Assembly (NCBI RefSeq): GCF_002105155.1
Contig: NW_019029005.1
Span: 62,001 to 126,000, forward strand
Direction of reading: 5' to 3'
Length of the DNA stretch: 64,000 nucleotides
Source: Lobosporangium transversale
Taxonomy: Eukaryota; Mortierellomycota; Mortierellomycetes; Mortierellales; Mortierellaceae
Shown here in pieces: positions 31,874 through 45,124 of the stretch. Below the pieces are notes generated by a model. It did not search any database and had not been told where the DNA came from. It saw nothing but the letters and a program-made list of their open reading frames with translations. How positions within the stretch are numbered: the first letter of the stretch is position 1; every line of letters begins with the position of its first letter. The translations under genes were made by a program, and so were the position numbers.

Positions 31874-34751
31874 ACGTTAGATTTGCTATAATCTATTAGA
31901 TTTTTGCAACGAGCCATTATTGAAACAAGCAATACCACTATAAAAGAATACTCACGGCCATCAGAATCTACGTCGTGATAATCAGGAGAAGGATCTCTGT
32001 CGTTTTCGCTATCAAATCGATCCCTGTCATCTTGTCGTGGGGTCTGATAGTAGAGGCTTGAGGAAGGGTAGAGATGCCTAGGAGGCGGCCTACTTCCGCT
32101 CATTGGTAGCGAATGCGAGTATCTCATCGGCTCAGATTGTGGGGTCTGCATACCATTCTGGGCCCCATGAATGTTCCCAGGACCAATCCATGGTGGTGAC
32201 GCTGCAGACGAGGCTGACGCGACGCCATGGCCTCCAGAAGAAAAGTGATGTTGGATGGGCTTCATAGGAGGCGTCAAGGCTTGTTGAGATGTGTTTAAAT
32301 CGTCAGCAGCTTGGTGATTGGTGCTAACATCCAACGGATGCATACTATCACCGCCTGGCGAACCTGGAGGATATTGTGATCGGTTTTTTGGCTGCTGTGG
32401 CAACCTTGATGGGGCTGTAGCAGAGCTTGGTGCCAACATTGTATTCGCATTTAGTCTCTCGTACTTTTCGCGGTGCATTTGTGGATACTCCTCTACCTCG
32501 CTGGCTCGACGATCATATGGATGCGATAATGGGGATGGCAGTGGTGGAGGCAACCCCGCATGGCCGTTACTACTATATACATGACTCGAATGAGGATGGC
32601 TCATTCGTCTCTGGAAGTAACCCCCATTTGTGCTGTCGTCAATCGACTGTTTCCAGCGTGTGGTACGTTGCGTGACGAAGGAACAGCTGAATCATGTGAT
32701 TGTGCCGAATTATGTTGCTGCAGTGAATGACTATACGGTGTCTCTCGGTCTGGAGATGATCGTGGAGACGATGACGGTGCGGGTGAGAGGGACTCTCCGA
32801 TGTATTTGGAACCCATTACAGGCGATGGTTGCGAAGACCGATGTTCTGTACTACCAAGGTACTGTGAAGAATCACGTCGGACAAGTTGATATGGAGCAGA
32901 GCGCTGTTGATGGCTCTGTGACAGCTGAGATGTCGAATGGTTTGGATAGGCCGATCCACTGATGCTTCCACGGTGCTCGCGCTGCTGCATTTCCTGCTGC
33001 TGCTGTTCAAGATAATGCTGGTAGCGTTGTTGACCAATGTTTGGATGCGAGTGCGAGTGATGAAGCTTGTGGATTTGTCTCCCTCCTGAGGAAGAAGCCG
33101 CAGTGGAGAAGGTTGATGCTTGCTGCTGAGGCAGTGATGGGCCGCCAGGGCCTGTGGGTGTTATAGCGCGTCCATACCCGGAGCGCGAGCGCTGGAATCT
33201 TGGCTCATCCCTCCATCCATCGGTGGCGTTGATGGAACTTGAAAATGACCAGTATGGTTGGGTGCGTGTGCTTGCTGCGTTGCCTGCTCATCATAGTCCA
33301 TCATCATAGACTCATCGCCCGTCATTGATGGACGACGAGCCAAATGTTGCACAGAACCGCGCCTACTTGGATTACTTTGGGATGGATGAAGTGATTGCGA
33401 GTGTCGTCGGCTCTCGGTCGTATGGTGATGATGAGTATCTTTATATAGCTCATGATCATCATGGCTCTGGTCGTGCGTTGATGTCGCTACTACTGGCGTT
33501 CCTTCCTCTCCCTCCTGTTGCTGCTGCTTTGTTGTTGTTGAAGGCGTTGCTGAAGCTTCTCAGGCGTCACTTCAGAGCTGATTCGTGGGCTACTGCCCAT
33601 TTTCGATCCACGTCGAGAAGTTGATGTTTTTACCATGGGTGGTGGCGCCAGGGCCAGGACATTTTCGCCAGAGTCGTTAGTGGAACTGGATGAATTAGTT
33701 GGATCTGGCAGAGAGTGGCCGTAGACAACACCCGCGATCATGTTGCGAATTTTAGACTCTGAATATGACTTGTTACAAATCAAGCTTTTAGAAACAGGGG
33801 GTCGACACTTAAATCGAAGGTTGCCATCTGTTTCGTATGCCATAGCGGTGTATGATTTAAAAAAAAAATAAAAAAAAAAAAAACAAGTAATAGTCAGAGA
33901 CCATAGGAACATCGCCTCCTTGACCTTGCCTTTGGATATTGACAATGGATATATCTTCTTTTTTCATTACTTACCTGACATGCCATCACGCTGAATGGTG
34001 TTACGGGAAAAGCATTTAGCACATGGAATCAAGTTACGGTACTGTTTGAAAAGAGCAATGGTCTCCTCTTGGAGTGCAGATCGTGGAAGCGTTGCCGTCA
34101 TAGTTCGCAAGGAGGGTCGTCTAGACGTTGGCGCTGCTGTCCCTGTCGTTGCCATTGCCATTGCGGGCGCGTCTGAGGACGATTTGTTATTATTTGATCC
34201 TTCAGTTGAAGCCATATTGACATCTGATGATACACGACGATTACTAGAGCTTCCTGACGAAGGACCATTAGTTTCCTCAGAATCATCATTCGACATAACA
34301 ATGTCAGGAGTACCCATGACGGAAACGGAAGAAGGATAAGATGGTGACGGGCTCGAAAGACCATGTTCCGTCTTTAGCTTCAATAATTGTTGATGCGCTG
34401 GGCTTGTGTAGATATTGCATAAGAGGGCTGCTGCTGCTGTACTAAGGGCCTTGCCGGAGCTAGAGGATGTAAAGGAGCCTCGTCCGTATATTCCATCCGA
34501 TCTCCCTCAAGGTCACTCTCTAGTCCATTGCCCTTTAGTATATGGGGAGAAGACGATGCTGCTGCTGATCGCTGCTGTGCATCGTCATTGCTTTGTTCCT
34601 TTGGAGTAACTGAGGACGAGTGAAAGGATTCGTGTCTTGGCTCAATCTTGATACCGCTAGAGGGGATCTTCCTTGTAGGTGACTGTGGCCTAGATCTTGT
34701 GGTCTTGTCATTATTGTTAGACATTGATGGTTGTGTAATTGCAGAGAGCAT
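30245..34751 (-). CDS. Large Ser/Gln-rich nuclear-type regulatory protein with a Cys4 motif
   Basis: Minus strand from ATG 34751 (MLSAITQPSMSNNNDK). The N-terminus is disordered (RPQSPTRKIPSS). A conserved-looking block, LFKQYRNLIPCAKCFSRNTI then QRDGMSG, is joined by an intron (about 33850-33975) to DGNLRFKCRPPVSKSLICNK and SYSESKIRNMIAGVVYG, giving a C-x2-C...C-x9-C layout suggestive of a zinc ribbon. Long Ser/Gln/His/Pro-rich sequence follows, with a second intron (about 31830-31957) and basic GLKRKSL and STKKRRADSDS. Near the C-terminus is a folded-looking region, KKEMGIDYSMFTRVETAGWR then ILIPPNVVASFRSDEFGL, then an acidic stretch and RRKGMGQEEEQDELEDDDH at 30245. I do not recognise the family. 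Composition and basic motifs suggest a chromatin or transcription regulator. Many frameshifts; joining all parts into one gene is inference from continuity. Confidence 0.55.
31838..31870. repeat. A33 homopolymer in an intron of the Ser/Gln-rich gene
   Basis: Reads as a T run on the coding strand, just upstream of an intron acceptor. Confidence 0.85.
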
Positions 34752-36050
34752 GGCTATCTTATATTCGTATTGTCGAAGAGGAGGGTGGTCTGAGGGCTAG
34801 ATCTGAGGATGGGGGCGTTATGTATGTGTTTTTTCACTTGAGAATAGACGAGCGGATAGCTTTGCACAAAAGAAGAATAGGAGTCAGTAACGAAAAATTA
34901 TATGAGATCGGTTTATGCCAGTGAAGGACTAGTGTAAGAGATGGGGGAGTAGGGAGGATAGAAAAAAGAGGAAAGAAAAGGAGAGAAGGCTAGTGAAGGG
35001 AAAAAAGAGTAATAGAGAGACGCGGTTAGAAAAGGGTTCAGGATGAACAGACACAAATAAAGATGAATCTTTTATTCATCCTAAGATACACATCCAACCA
35101 CATTTTTGCACTTTTCGGTATTCCCTCTTCCCACTCTTGTAAGGAACAAAAAAGAATGCATGCTGCCGTGTGCACTGATGATCGATCAGACGTATCTGAA
35201 TCATGGTGGCAACGGCTCCTGAAGACAGTGGTACAATGCGCATGCAAAGATACAACAGTCATTTTGTTTCTTCTCCTATGTGAATACATAAAGGAAAAGG
35301 TATGTCTATGAAGACGGGGATAGAGAGACCGCCTTCGACCCCATAACTATAACTGAAAACCAAATTACTACTATCGTATAGTATACCACAAGAATGAGAA
35401 CAAGGGAAAAGGGAGAAACGAGGACGTAATACGCAATTGACAGGAGCTGATACAGAACAAGGGGTATACATACACAGAGAGAGATTATATGCGTAAGATG
35501 AGGAAAAGATAAAAAATTGAAAAAAGAAAAGAACAAGAGTATGAACAATAAAAGAAAAGGGTAAGAAATAGAAAGAAAAGGACAAAGAAGACAGGAGAAC
35601 CTGTAGGTATGGAACCAAAAAACAAAAAAACAAAAAATAAAATAAAAAGAGCAATCAAAGGATGATAAAGACAAGGAGTTGATTTTTTTTTTTTTTCCTG
35701 CAGAAATGAATGTAACCGCAGAAAGTAAAAAAATTATTTGTTTTAATGTCTTTTTTAGTTTACTTGTAGCACTGCACATTTATAAAAATAAAAAGGAAAT
35801 ACAAAAAGGGGGGGGGAGAATCTGCATTGGTCCATGGACATTGACAGGTGTATTTTTTTTTTCTTCTTCCCCTTGCTTCTGCCCATCTGGCGCTCAAACA
35901 GGACTCACACATCCACACGCATAAATACAAAATAATGGAAATGAGGGTGAAGCGAAACAAAGACATGAGTAGGGGGTGAGCAGCTAGCGTAGAAATGTCA
36001 AAGGCATGTTTTCAGATTCTTGTCTTCTATTCTAGTTGCCTGTTTTGGGT
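34752..36050. other. Upstream region of the Ser/Gln-rich gene
   Basis: Purine-rich on the plus strand (for example AGGAAAGAAAAGGAGAGAAG near 34970 and again at 35400-35660), hence pyrimidine-rich on the strand of the gene it precedes, like other leaders here. No supported coding sequence. Confidence 0.45.
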
Positions 36051-36117
36051 TTAAGATGCTCTGCGACCCCCGATGTTGCTCTTGTGCGCATAGACAAAAA
36101 GGTTGCTCTTTCTCTTG
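36051..36117 (-). CDS. Possible terminal exon of an unidentified gene
   Basis: On the minus strand, after an acceptor-like TTTCCAG, a short frame reads KRKSNLFVYAHKSNIGGRRA, then Ser and stop at 36051. About 150 bases upstream a hydrophobic segment, AYFCFNALVVALFLIRRSRQ, is open in one frame and could belong to a preceding exon of a small membrane protein, although the phases do not join without an indel. No start or earlier exons were found up to 37.9 kb. Confidence 0.25.
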
Positions 36118-39100
36118 CTGGAAACAAAATGTTAGATCCATACACCGCATATAGCTCATTCACAGAACAAAGGGGGTAAAAGGGGGAGAACCATGCTATT
36201 TTGGTGAGAAGGAGATGGGGGACACATAGGGGGTGGAGAGGGAGAGGACGATTCTGTCAAGCCCTTTCTTCCTGTCTACTTCTGCGAATCAGGAACAAGG
36301 CGACAACCAAGGCATTAAAGCAAAAGTAAGCGCGGCTACTAAAGCAGATGTATCCATACACTTTAACATGATGCTATTCGCATTCAAGAAAGGAGAGGAA
36401 TACACACTATGACCAAACAACAAATCAGACGAGTGTGATCGACGTGTATCCCATATTGCAAAAGTCTCTCTGATAATGGAAATCAATACCGGTATTGCAT
36501 ATAGATGAAAGGGAGGAAAGAGGATAGGGGGAATCTCATGCAATAAATGTATGTAAATATTAAACTGAGCAAAAAGAAGCTTTGAAGGATGATAATAATG
36601 CAAGGAGGTCCTGGTACGATAGTAAAACAAAAGAATGTACTGTACAGGTGTGTGTTATCGCTTGTGCAAGTTAGTCGTTGCAGTGACAAAGCAAGGGAAA
36701 GTATGGGTGGGTGCAAGATATTAAAAAGTGGTCATTCAAAACAAGGTCTGAAAGACAGCAGACAGCAGACAGTAGCCAGAAACCAGTTGTTGGCGTGATG
36801 TGTGTAACGTATAAATGTTTGTGCTACACAAAAAGTCCGGATAATATTTTAGATGGAACACGTTTTTACCTTGATGTATTTTCTGATAAGAGATAAAGAC
36901 AATGACCAAGTAAGATGATGAAGACTAGTGATTTTGTAGCACAGTCAGCGTTTCCTTGTAGCTTGAAGAATGTATTATTGATACCAAAGGCAAATTAAGG
37001 GAGAATGGCCAATCTTTTGGATATCAATGCTGACGTTTAATTGTTATGAATATGGGATGTTATTCTGCTGTCAATGTGAGTTATCAATAAGGGAAATAAC
37101 CAAAGCTTTCCTTATCAACGCGTAAAATTAAGTGAAGGAAGTGAAGAGTCGATATTGAAAGATAGCACTTGCTGTTGTTGGATAACTGTCAGTATGAAGA
37201 TAATCAAAGGACACAAGGAGATTTCAAAGAACAAAAAAAAAAAAAAAAAAAAAAAAAAAATGCAGAGAAGGAAGAGGAGGGTAAAAGTGAGTAATGTATA
37301 CTAATAAATAGTAGTTTCACCAGGAAGATGGGGGTAAGTAGAAATATAGTAACTGAAAGAAGGAATGCACGGTCGGAATGCGGTGCAAGGGTTTGTACGC
37401 ATATACACTAATATACAAAGGACGGTGTTGTCTCAAGGAGAGATGGGGGTCCTTGACTAAAAACACAGGTCCTTTGTAGTTGGATGCACAAGAGAGGGGA
37501 ACAAGGGACAAGGAGTGGATGTCAATTTGATCCTAAAGAAATAGAATAGTAACAAGAGGGATCCCCTGTCACTGTAAATAATGAGATCAGTGATGCTGAT
37601 AATTTGGGATACTCAGCTAAACGCACTTTGATATCCACGGACCAATTTTCACCCATACTCCTCTCTCTCTCTCTCTCGCTCTCTTTCTCTCTCTCTTCCT
37701 CTCTTTTATCGCATGCGTACTTTTTCCTATTTCCGGATAGACGGAAAGGGGGCGAACGGGCTCTAACACCCAGAAAGAGGTGCCAAGAAAGGAGAATTGG
37801 CGCCCCAAACTGTATTGCAGACACACGCAACGAAATGACCATCTAAAAGCCCATTATCCTCTGACTTTTAGGTAATCTTTATTCTCAATTAAATCCATCC
37901 CGGTGGTCTTGACTATCTTCTCTTTGGCTTCTCTAAACCTTATTTTGTTCGTTTCACTGCTTTACGCATTAATCCGTATCAAGACGTTTTTCCATAGGAA
38001 ACGGACACTTGAAATTTCATTCATGAAGATCTCGGTTCCTGAGTCGCTATTTTCGTACCTCCTCGCGTGTTCTATAGCCACATTTGAAGGCCAACGCATA
38101 CATGAACTCATACATACACTCTCCTCGCGAGTAATTTTGCTGAATATTAGGAAATAAAAAAAAAATAAAATAAAAAAAAACTATCGTAAACACTTTGAAC
38201 AGCCCGTCGACCCCTTTTGTCTTATTTTATCTTATTTTCTAAAGGACGTGTTGATGTTAACCCTTGGACAAAAAAAGAGAAAAAAAATAAAAAAGCAGTA
38301 TAATGATGTACATGTCCCCTTCAAACACACAGAATACTTAAGCTTAGCAGCGGAGAATTTCCATTAAGATAAATATATTTATATATATACTATTATACAT
38401 AAATATAATAAATGTGTGTATTGCCTCTCCCTCTTTTTTTTTTTTTTATCCCTTTCGACCTTGCAGGTTAACATAACCTTAATTATCGATCGAGGGTGCA
38501 TGTCATTTGTCGCGGTATTTAAACACGCACATTTTTCCTTCCCTATTTTCCATTGCATCCTTGAATATTTTAAACAACCACACAGGGGGAGCTCAAGCAT
38601 TAACTGATTATGTTGGAAGAAAAGTTTGCATGGTCGAAGGGAGAGAGGGTCTGCCCTATTTTTTTTTTTCTGTTTTCCCTACTTCCGAATACTATTGGAT
38701 TATCAAGAGCAACTGGAATCGGTGAGTTGGAACATCTCCCTATTTATCTTCCTGAGAAATACAATACTATGCTACCGAGTCATGGTTGCACACTGCTAAT
38801 TATAATAATGGAGTGAGCATGAACGTAGACTTGCTTACCAGAGGAAATACCATTCTTTTTTTTTTTTTTTTTTTTTTAAAAAATTTGTGGATATTTGTCT
38901 CTATTCGATTTGCATGATGAAACATCGGTTGTTGATATTCGAGCTGACTATGTGCATTGTTTTAGCACACTTCTGTGTATGGTCTTGATTCTAGAGTGGT
39001 GCTCCAAAGAAAAGAAGAGATGGTGGCCGTCGACGTCTAAAGGCTGTCCTTGATTTATAAAGTAAGCTAGTCTACATTGAGTAAAATGCAAGAAATTTCA

Positions 39101-40283
39101 GGAGCAATAACAGCCTCCCTCTCTCACTGAAAGATATTCTACCACATTTACAAAGCTCCGTATGTCCATGTCAACAACGTATGGGTTTTGCTACATCGCT
39201 AGTCATGTCGTACAATGCCAAAAACAAAACAAAACAAAACAAAAAAAGTCAAAGCGCAACAACGACAACTATGGCAAGGTGTCATGCATCTGGCTCTGGC
39301 AAATCCGATCGCACGAAATCAATGGTCACGCGCACCGCATCAATTGTTCTGTTTCCTCACAAGAGTCTCAAGAGCTCAAGAGGCTGTGTGAATACTCAAC
39401 TTCATGCAAATGTCGCGTAACGATTTAGTACGGCTGTGTCTCTTTATTAGTATAGACCATGATCACGCCATTCGTTGCCTTCAATACCTACAGAGACTCT
39501 CTCTTTCTTTCTCTCAAAGAAACTAATAACAATACCAAAAAAAAAAAGGCATACAGGCATCAGAATAAAGGTGAGAGCACTTTAGTAATTATTTTTATCT
39601 GACCTAAGTCAACATAGAGGGATCAAATGCCTAGAAATGAGGTGATGGATGAGAGCATGATGAATGTGCGCTTTATATTCATATACTATCATATACTATA
39701 CTCATTAACGAAAATACGTAAATATTATACTATCACTAACAAGAGCCATCACATTGTCTTGTCCTAATGGAGCACAGTGTTCATTTTTGGTTCTAGTCCC
39801 TCAATCCTTTCTTGGCTTATTATGACAACTCTTTTTTTTGGAGAAAGTTAGAATGCATCAAACTCATAGTCCCTCAAGACAAAAAAAAAAAATAGAGAAA
39901 AAGACTTATAGGACGATAAAGGATTGGCAAGGAACTCAATGGAAAATACGAAAGTAAACAGAAAAAAAGACTTGAATGAGCGCGGGAAGAGCACGAGCAT
40001 TTTGACAAGAGGGAGGAAGCAAGAGCCAATCCTTGGGAAATGAAATGGTCATTTGCCCAAGGGTACAAAAAATGAGACGAATGTCCACTTCTTTCTCTTT
40101 TCTTCTTTTCTCTTTCTCACCTTTACACGCACTCATACCTTTCTATCAACTTCACCTTCACGCACATTCCTATATACTCTATCTTTCCACAAGCTTTATT
40201 CATAACGGCAATCATTTAACACCAAAAAAAAAAAAGTATACATTTAATAAAAAAACATAAAAAGTCGTACAAAGAAAAAAGCA
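36118..40283. other. 4-kb gene-poor region
   Basis: Holds an A28 run at 37233-37260, a CT microsatellite near 37660-37700 and a T run near 38853-38877. A plus-strand frame to 38157 (a hydrophobic start, then RIKTFFHRKRTLEISFMKIS) lacks an ATG, and a frame at 39181-39420 (ARCHASGSGKSDRTKSMVTR) follows an ATG but has no motif. Neither can be supported as a gene. Non-coding transcripts cannot be excluded. Confidence 0.4.
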
Positions 40284-41657
40284 ATGTCTGAACCAAGTAG
40301 CCATAAACCGACCCCCTTTGCCCAGTTCTGCTTCTTCAAGAGTCTGTCTTACTCACTCTTTGAGGATGATTGGATCAACATGGTCGAATCTTGGCAAGCC
40401 ATGGTTCTGTCAACGCACCCATTCCCGAGTTCTCACAAAACATGACTCCGTTCTTTGCCAATGCGCCACGTCTGCTTCCTGTCTTCCATCGCTATATGAC
40501 CTACGCTGAACAGGTATAGTATTCATAAGCCATTCTGTATCTGCTTTCAGTTCACCTAATTTCCCTCGTATCCTGAGCTATGTCCTCTCCCCGTATCAGG
40601 TGTTTTTCGACAAGCTCGATAAACGAATATTTTGTCCAGACGCCACCTTGCATGTTCTGTTCACCCCCAATTTTTTTTTTAGTCCTCGTGACCTTTAAAA
40701 TAGAATGTGTGCTTTTCCATAATTGGAATGAAACTAAAGCTGTAATACACGAACTAATGTTTGATTCATGCAAACGCTATTACACTTTTAATCTTCAGGA
40801 TCCAGAGTTCCTTTCCATGTTGACGAATGTTCTCATGTCAACCCCTCTTTTAATCAAGGTCCAGCATATTCTTCAGTCTACGGAGCTCTTTCTGGCTTAC
40901 GTCGTGGCCCTCAAGCTCGATGTCCCATCGGCCTCACACACCCAGGTCATGCAGTCTCTTCAGACTTTCTTGTCATCTCTCCCCGAAGATAAACGCTTGG
41001 AGATCCAGAAGGTCTTCGCTGAGGAGGAGGCGTCCGACTCCATGGGTATGTCCTTGACCCCTATACAATCTCGTGTTTTCTACGGCCCTCTTATTTTTAT
41101 TGGAAATGTACAAACAATTAATTTTTTTTATTTTTTTTTTTTTATTTTTTTTGCATTATTTCTTTCCATGTTGCAGGCTTTACACCAAATACATTGGATA
41201 CTGCTTTGCAGCTGCTTCACGCAGATACTCAGCTCTACATCGATATTCTGTCGACTCTACAGCTGAACCAGACCGAGAACATGCCATGGGATGAGGTGTG
41301 TGAGCAAGATCAAAGGTCTTGTTTTGGCAAAGAAGCCACATGCTTGGGAAGGCATCGACCAATTCCTTCAGAGCTTGCATTGGGCACCCTCCTTCCCCTA
41401 GTGCTGAGGATATGGAAGCAGACAATGATGATGATGATGATCATATCATTGAGATGGTTGAAGGGGTCGACTACTACTCGGATGAAGATGAAGATCAAGA
41501 GTTGGGATCGTTCCTTGAGAGCGAAGAATACAACAAGTATTTTGCGGCGTTCTTGCAGGATGTTCAAGATATCCAGACGGGTCGCGATGAGCTTGTTGAT
41601 GATTTCGGCAAGATAGCCGTCACCGCTGACAACCGCCAGGCAGTCGAGTCTTGTTAA
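40284..41657 (+). CDS. Unrecognised helical protein with acidic C-terminal region
   Basis: Starts MSEPSSHKPTPFAQFCFFKS in exon 1 (40284-40513), which after a shift near 40400 reads VNAPIPEFSQNMTPFFANAP and RLLPVFHRYMTYAEQ. Exon 2 (40799-41045) has DPEFLSMLTNVLMSTPLLIK, LFLAYVVALKLDVPSASHTQ and LSSLPEDKRLEIQKVFAEEE. Exon 3 from 41177 has GFTPNTLDTALQLLHADTQL and NMPWDE. In the best frame it then gives VSKIKGLVLAKKPHAWEGID and FLQSLHWAPSFP, followed by an Asp-rich stretch and EYNKYFAAFLQDVQDIQTGR, ending AVESC at 41657. Splice sites are canonical and exon phases agree (0 and 1), so a genuine gene is likely. Mostly alpha-helical; no known domain recognised. Two or three indels break the last exon. 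Confidence 0.65.
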
Positions 41658-44600
41658 AAGTTCAGATTTACTTCCGGTCCTAATCATCGAGACCACTGTT
41701 TACCATGCTCTGAATTCGTCTGTTCGACTTTCTCAGCAAACTCGGTAAAAAAAAAAAAAAAAAAAAAAAAATGGAATTATTATCAGAATCAACGCTTTCA
41801 ATACCAAACAACTTACCACGGGATTAGTCAGTAACATGGACTGTAGTAGAGGATAAAAAAAAGAGCTACTTGCTCAATGGGAAACAGAAAAAAAAAAAGA
41901 AAAGACCAGCCTTCAATTCAATTATTCAAGTGAGAAAAAAAAAAGGGAACCATAATCAATAACCGCGACTCCAAGGACTTTTTAAAACCAATCAGAAGAA
42001 AAAACAAAAAAAACCAACAAAAAATCTCCTCGAGAATGTGACGTCTAGATGAGAAGAAGGAGCATATGGATCCCCATCAGCCTTCATCAATCTCATTTTT
42101 CATCCACCCAAAAAAATTATACCCTCCATCAATTCAATCCTTTGCAATTTCTTTTTTTTTTTCTTTTTCCCTTCTTTTCTGTAACCTTTTTTTCCGTTTT
42201 TGGTTTTGTATTTTAGTCGCGCTTTGTTCCTTGTAGAAAAAAAAATATGTATTCATTTGTCGCGTTGTTTTTTTTGTCTGTAACTGTTTTAGTTGTCCCT
42301 TTTTTTTTTTTATTGTATTGTTGGTTAACACCTTGTTTCCATTGTAACAGCATGCTCTTAATAAAACTACAAAAAAAATTGTAAAAGTGATTAAAAAAAT
42401 ATAGTTCATTATTGTTTATCAAGTGCACTTGTATGGCGGTAGGTATCTATTCAATAGTACATGGACGCCGCTTGAGACTGCCTATCAATACATGTGTTTA
42501 ATGGTGTTTAAAATCCAGGCGACCTGTCCTTTTTTTTAGGGGCGAATGGGTACGTGTACATGTATAAAGCCTATATTATTATACTTTATTTCACTTCATT
42601 TTGTTTTCTTTTATATATATATGAATATTCCCTCATGGGGAGCCAGGTGAATAAGCATGCAAGCATGCAAATAATGTTGGCGATGCTTATTTTTAATATG
42701 TTTATACAAAGGCGAAGGCGAAGGCGAAAGGCGCACCTAAATTTGGAAAAGTGAAAGCAAAAAGGGCTCACTCTGGGGGCTGTGTCACCATGGAAAAAAG
42801 ATAAAGAGTGGGACAAAGCTCCCTTTCTAAAAACCAAGTTCCCAATGGTTAGGATTAGGATCAGAATGGATTGGTTTGGATTGGGTGGTGTGTTGGACTG
42901 AACCATACAACAATTGACCGGGACTGATAGAATCGAGCTGGGCTGAGAAAAAAAAAGCTCTGAGTTTTGGAAAGGGGAGAGGAAGGTTAAAACAGCTTTT
43001 GCACTGGATTGGACGGCAAGAGACTTTCCTTAAAACCCACTTGTAAAGATGCTGTCCCTCCATCTGAGGTTCTAGAGCATCATGATGCCTTTTGAATATA
43101 TATACAGCCAGTCCAAATGTTACGACTCCGACTAATTTAACCAATGCATAAACTGTATAAATATTTATATAAATATTTATATACACCCGGTACATGTATA
43201 CTTCAGATACTGTTCTTTGATGAGCGTTTTATTTTTGACCCAATCAAGAACAAAAAAACGATATGAAGCAGCGTGACCAGAGTGCTGGAACTTAATCGAC
43301 CCAAAAACTAACTTTGTAGAATGAACAGCATTTGAGCAGTCGCTGAATAATTGCATAAGGAGGGGGGACCTTTTTTTTTTTTTTTACTTGCAACATGAAT
43401 ATTTTTTTACAGGAATAAAAAAGGCATTTGTAGATCTTGCCGAATAGTGATGTGAGTAAAATACCTCATTGCTTTAATTGAATGCAGAACTGATATGCAT
43501 GATCACACTAAAGAATGAGAGAGAAAGGAAAGGGTCATTAAAGCCTCCCTCTTGTTGATGGCAAAAGGGCGAATGAACCCTCTCACTTGTTGTTTACCCT
43601 AATCACAGATGTCCATTGTCCATGGCCCAACCACAATAATACAAAAAAAAAAAAAATTATTAACCCGAAACGGGCTTTGGATGTATTGAATACAGCTCAA
43701 AGTCCCAAATGTGTGTTTTGGTCACAGTGCCTTCGTCCGCGACTGGAACATGTTTCATCATACGTACAAAAAAAAATAAAAGAGCTTTGTCTACTTTAAG
43801 TGTCGATTCTCGGAACGATGACGAAGGAGAGCGGGAGCTCTACAAGTTAATCAAGTGATGGGCAATAATGATATAACAAATTCATACTAATAGAAAAGTT
43901 AGTGTATTTGATATACCATAAACTGTGACCCTCACTTGTTTAAAATTATATTACACAGGGCTCCTGACCTGGCTTTGTAAAACAACTCGCTTCAAACAGT
44001 AATCGCCTTACGGCTCTATGGTGCCTGATCTCATTGAAATCGGGAAAGCAGTTGGAAAAATGAATATGAAGTTGTAGTGTAAACAAAAAAAATAAAAAAA
44101 ACGCCTAAACGCCTGTATTAAACAGCTGTTAATCCTCAGAACATAATGATGCATATTTACGGTTTGTATCCCCTGGTAGAATAATGCTGAGTGATTAGAC
44201 AATATATAATATAATGAAAAGTAAAAAGAAGCGTAATGATACCTTGACGATAACTGCTTTGATCTGCATCAATTAGTAATCCATAAATTTTTGGATCAAC
44301 GGGTAGCAAAAGTAAGGCAGGAAAGGGACAGTAATAGCTGTAAATCTTTGTGATCATCCAATTGGTAATACGTCTTCGCTACAAGTGATCATTTATAAGG
44401 TTATGATATCCAAACGTGGCCATGAAGGTGTCTGTTTTCTAGGTTAGATTATCCAAAATATGGACACCCTTTGGTTGTAGAAAACATTAATAAAAATCAG
44501 TAAAAATGCCCTAAAGTTTAGATTAGACAATAGATCATCTTTAAAGTCAAAAAAAAAAAAAAAAAAAAAAAGAAAAGAAAAACGAGGCAGTAGAGAAGAA

Positions 44601-45086
44601 GGAAGCAGCAGCAGGGAAGAAGGAAGCAGCAGCAGGGAAGAAGGAAGCAACAGCAGGATAAAGTGCTAATATTAGTCCTGTAAGGACTAACCACTCTATG
44701 CCATTCCCTCTATGTATTTCTCGAGGTTCCTTATTCCGAACCAAATTACGAATAGCAAATAGCATCAAGGAGCCAGACAACAGTTCCTTCCCTCTTTTTG
44801 AAAAGAGGACGAAGCCCTTTGACCCCTGATCCAGGACCGTACCCTTTGAATTTTTGATCTGTTCATTATATTAACACAACCCTGGAACTAAGAATAACTC
44901 TCCCTCCCCTTTCAACCCTCCTCTCGAACAAATCCTGTTTTCACAAGCATGATCTAGCAGGGACTATGCATGATAAGAACAAAAGGAAGGCAGATATATA
45001 AAAGATCTGCGACAGGAATCATGAGCCAAGATAAAACAATGAATGAACTATTCTTTTTATTTTCTATTTTTATTATTTTAATCAAT

Positions 45087-45124
<38 letters not shown>

